Positions 44,058 to 44,642 of a DNA stretch of 44,642 nt are shown piece after piece. The stretch is from contig JAFGLL010000014.1 in assembly GCA_016928095.1 (NCBI GenBank), positions 1 to 44,642 on the forward strand, in the 5' to 3' direction. The notes beneath the pieces were generated by a model. That model was not told the DNA's origin and did no database searches. It worked only from the letters and a program-made list of their open reading frames with translations. Each line of letters begins with the position of its first letter. Position 1 is the stretch's first letter. The DNA is from Thermoplasmatota archaeon. GTDB lineage: Archaea > Thermoplasmatota > Penumbrarchaeia > Penumbrarchaeales > Penumbrarchaeaceae. The translations under genes were made by a program, and so were the position numbers.

Positions 44058-44079
44058 ACCGACTTAGGGAAGTGGGTTC

Positions 44080-44642
44080 ATGAAATGGATAAGGATCTTA
44101 CCGATGTTTCTTGGGGTATTGCTGTTGAGTGCTCTATTTGCCTTTTCGATGCACGGAGAAGGTCAGGCAGAGGCCCCCGAATGGGATGTAGGTGACCAAT
44201 GGTCGATGGGTTACGAGATAGACATCGGGGAGACGTTCGGTCCTTTGCTTGATGTCTATGGCTTGTTGAGCGGCGATTTCGATTCCTTCGATTCCGAACT
44301 TGAAGGAAAAGCCGGTTATTACATGATATTCAAGATCACCGAGGAGACGGACACCGAATACACCATGGACATCACATCAGGCGGGGGTATAGACCTCGAT
44401 GCAAACGTACAGATGACCGGGGACATGCCCAAGGAAGGGACGTATACATACGATGACTGGGACTTCGAGCCTCCCATGGAAAGCAAGGAGGTCTCGATAG
44501 ACGTAGCCCTGGACGTCTCCGTGAAAGCGGATGGGACCGCACATTTCACAAAGGACGGCCTAAAGCTCAAGGACCTCGAGATGGAGATTTCGCTCGTAGG
44601 CAGCGGGGATGTCGAGATACTGAACTTCCCCGAGACCGACTA
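44080..44642 (+). CDS. secreted protein of unknown function, N-terminal part (3' end outside window)
   Basis: The first 187 codons are visible, without a stop before the window ends. A clear signal peptide (MKWIRILPMFLGVLLLSALF, then a small-residue region near GQAEA) leads to an acidic beta-rich region beginning PEWDVGDQWSMGYEIDIG. The WxVGDxW start followed by alternating long strands is common in Thermoplasmatota and other archaeal secreted proteins that resemble lipoprotein-like beta-barrel or LolA-type folds; I cannot name the family. No lipobox cysteine is present. It diverges from the eight-gene operon. Confidence 0.75.
   Translation, partial: MKWIRILPMFLGVLLLSALFAFSMHGEGQAEAPEWDVGDQWSMGYEIDIGETFGPLLDVYGLLSGDFDSFDSELEGKAGYYMIFKITEETDTEYTMDITSGGGIDLDANVQMTGDMPKEGTYTYDDWDFEPPMESKEVSIDVALDVSVKADGTAHFTKDGLKLKDLEMEISLVGSGDVEILNFPETD

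Larger units (their letters stand above)
43559..44079. other. 521-base AT-rich divergent spacer
   Basis: No protein gene is supported. It holds two candidate operon promoters (near 43619 and 43694), the 18-mer tcattgttctcttccaac (43771-43788) shared with the tRNA-Ile spacer, a GAGGA/TCCTC hairpin (43823-43836), a plus-strand TATA-like aaatatatatta (43912-43923), a GGTCT...AGACC inverted repeat (43949-43967), a nine-base A-run near 44006, and the promoter of the next gene. Confidence 0.5.

Overview
This window reads as archaeal chromosome. Genes are preceded by TATA-like boxes about 25-35 bases before the start codon (several apparently leaderless), the tRNA lacks an encoded CCA, and the gene content includes a long-type FKBP, a DUF5591 (archaeosine-synthase-like) protein, and very large secreted proteins with PKD, VWA and thrombospondin-type-3 calcium repeats. 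The mix best suits a sediment or marine Thermoplasmatota lineage; this is inference, because no phylogenetic marker could be searched.

Left part (1-19.5 kb): the tail of a PKD-domain surface protein; nadA; a secreted single-pass protein; serS; a 2203-residue surface protein with a VWA domain lodged inside a repeated domain; an FKBP-type prolyl isomerase with a His/Cys tail; a site-2-protease-like membrane peptidase; a DUF5591 protein with an altered ArcS motif; a small zinc-ribbon protein; an iron-type alcohol dehydrogenase; a small membrane protein with a helix-hairpin-helix-like tail; and a secreted subtilase with a C-terminal membrane anchor.

Middle (19.4-21.8 kb): tRNA-Ile(GAT), followed by an AbiE-type toxin-antitoxin pair with two operator-like repeats over its promoter. 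Copies of the tRNA 3' end (one exact 13-mer, one 11/12 match) lie on each side of the promoter and the pair, as expected of insertions at a tRNA attachment site. A short orphan membrane-anchor-like reading frame follows the toxin.

Right part (21.8-43.6 kb): the most striking object, eight genes on the minus strand, each overlapping the next by 4 or 11 bases. In transcription order these are: a giant protein with four ~430-residue GATase-like modules and a cytoplasmic zinc-ribbon tail; an FG-GAP propeller/CARDB-like protein; a thrombospondin-type-3 protein; a 1973-residue TgpA-like protein (transglutaminase fold plus DUF4129-like tail) whose catalytic Cys and His are replaced by Ser and Lys, followed by a ~500-residue Asp-rich domain; a DUF4350 protein; a MoxR AAA+ ATPase; a DUF58 protein; and a polytopic membrane protein. 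The MoxR-DUF58-DUF4350-DUF4129/transglutaminase set is a known conserved neighbourhood of unknown mechanism. Here it is fused in one operon to about 5,000 residues of secreted, calcium-binding-type protein, which suggests an AAA+-linked envelope or surface-matrix assembly system.

After a 521-base AT-rich spacer, a secreted protein gene begins on the plus strand and runs off the window.
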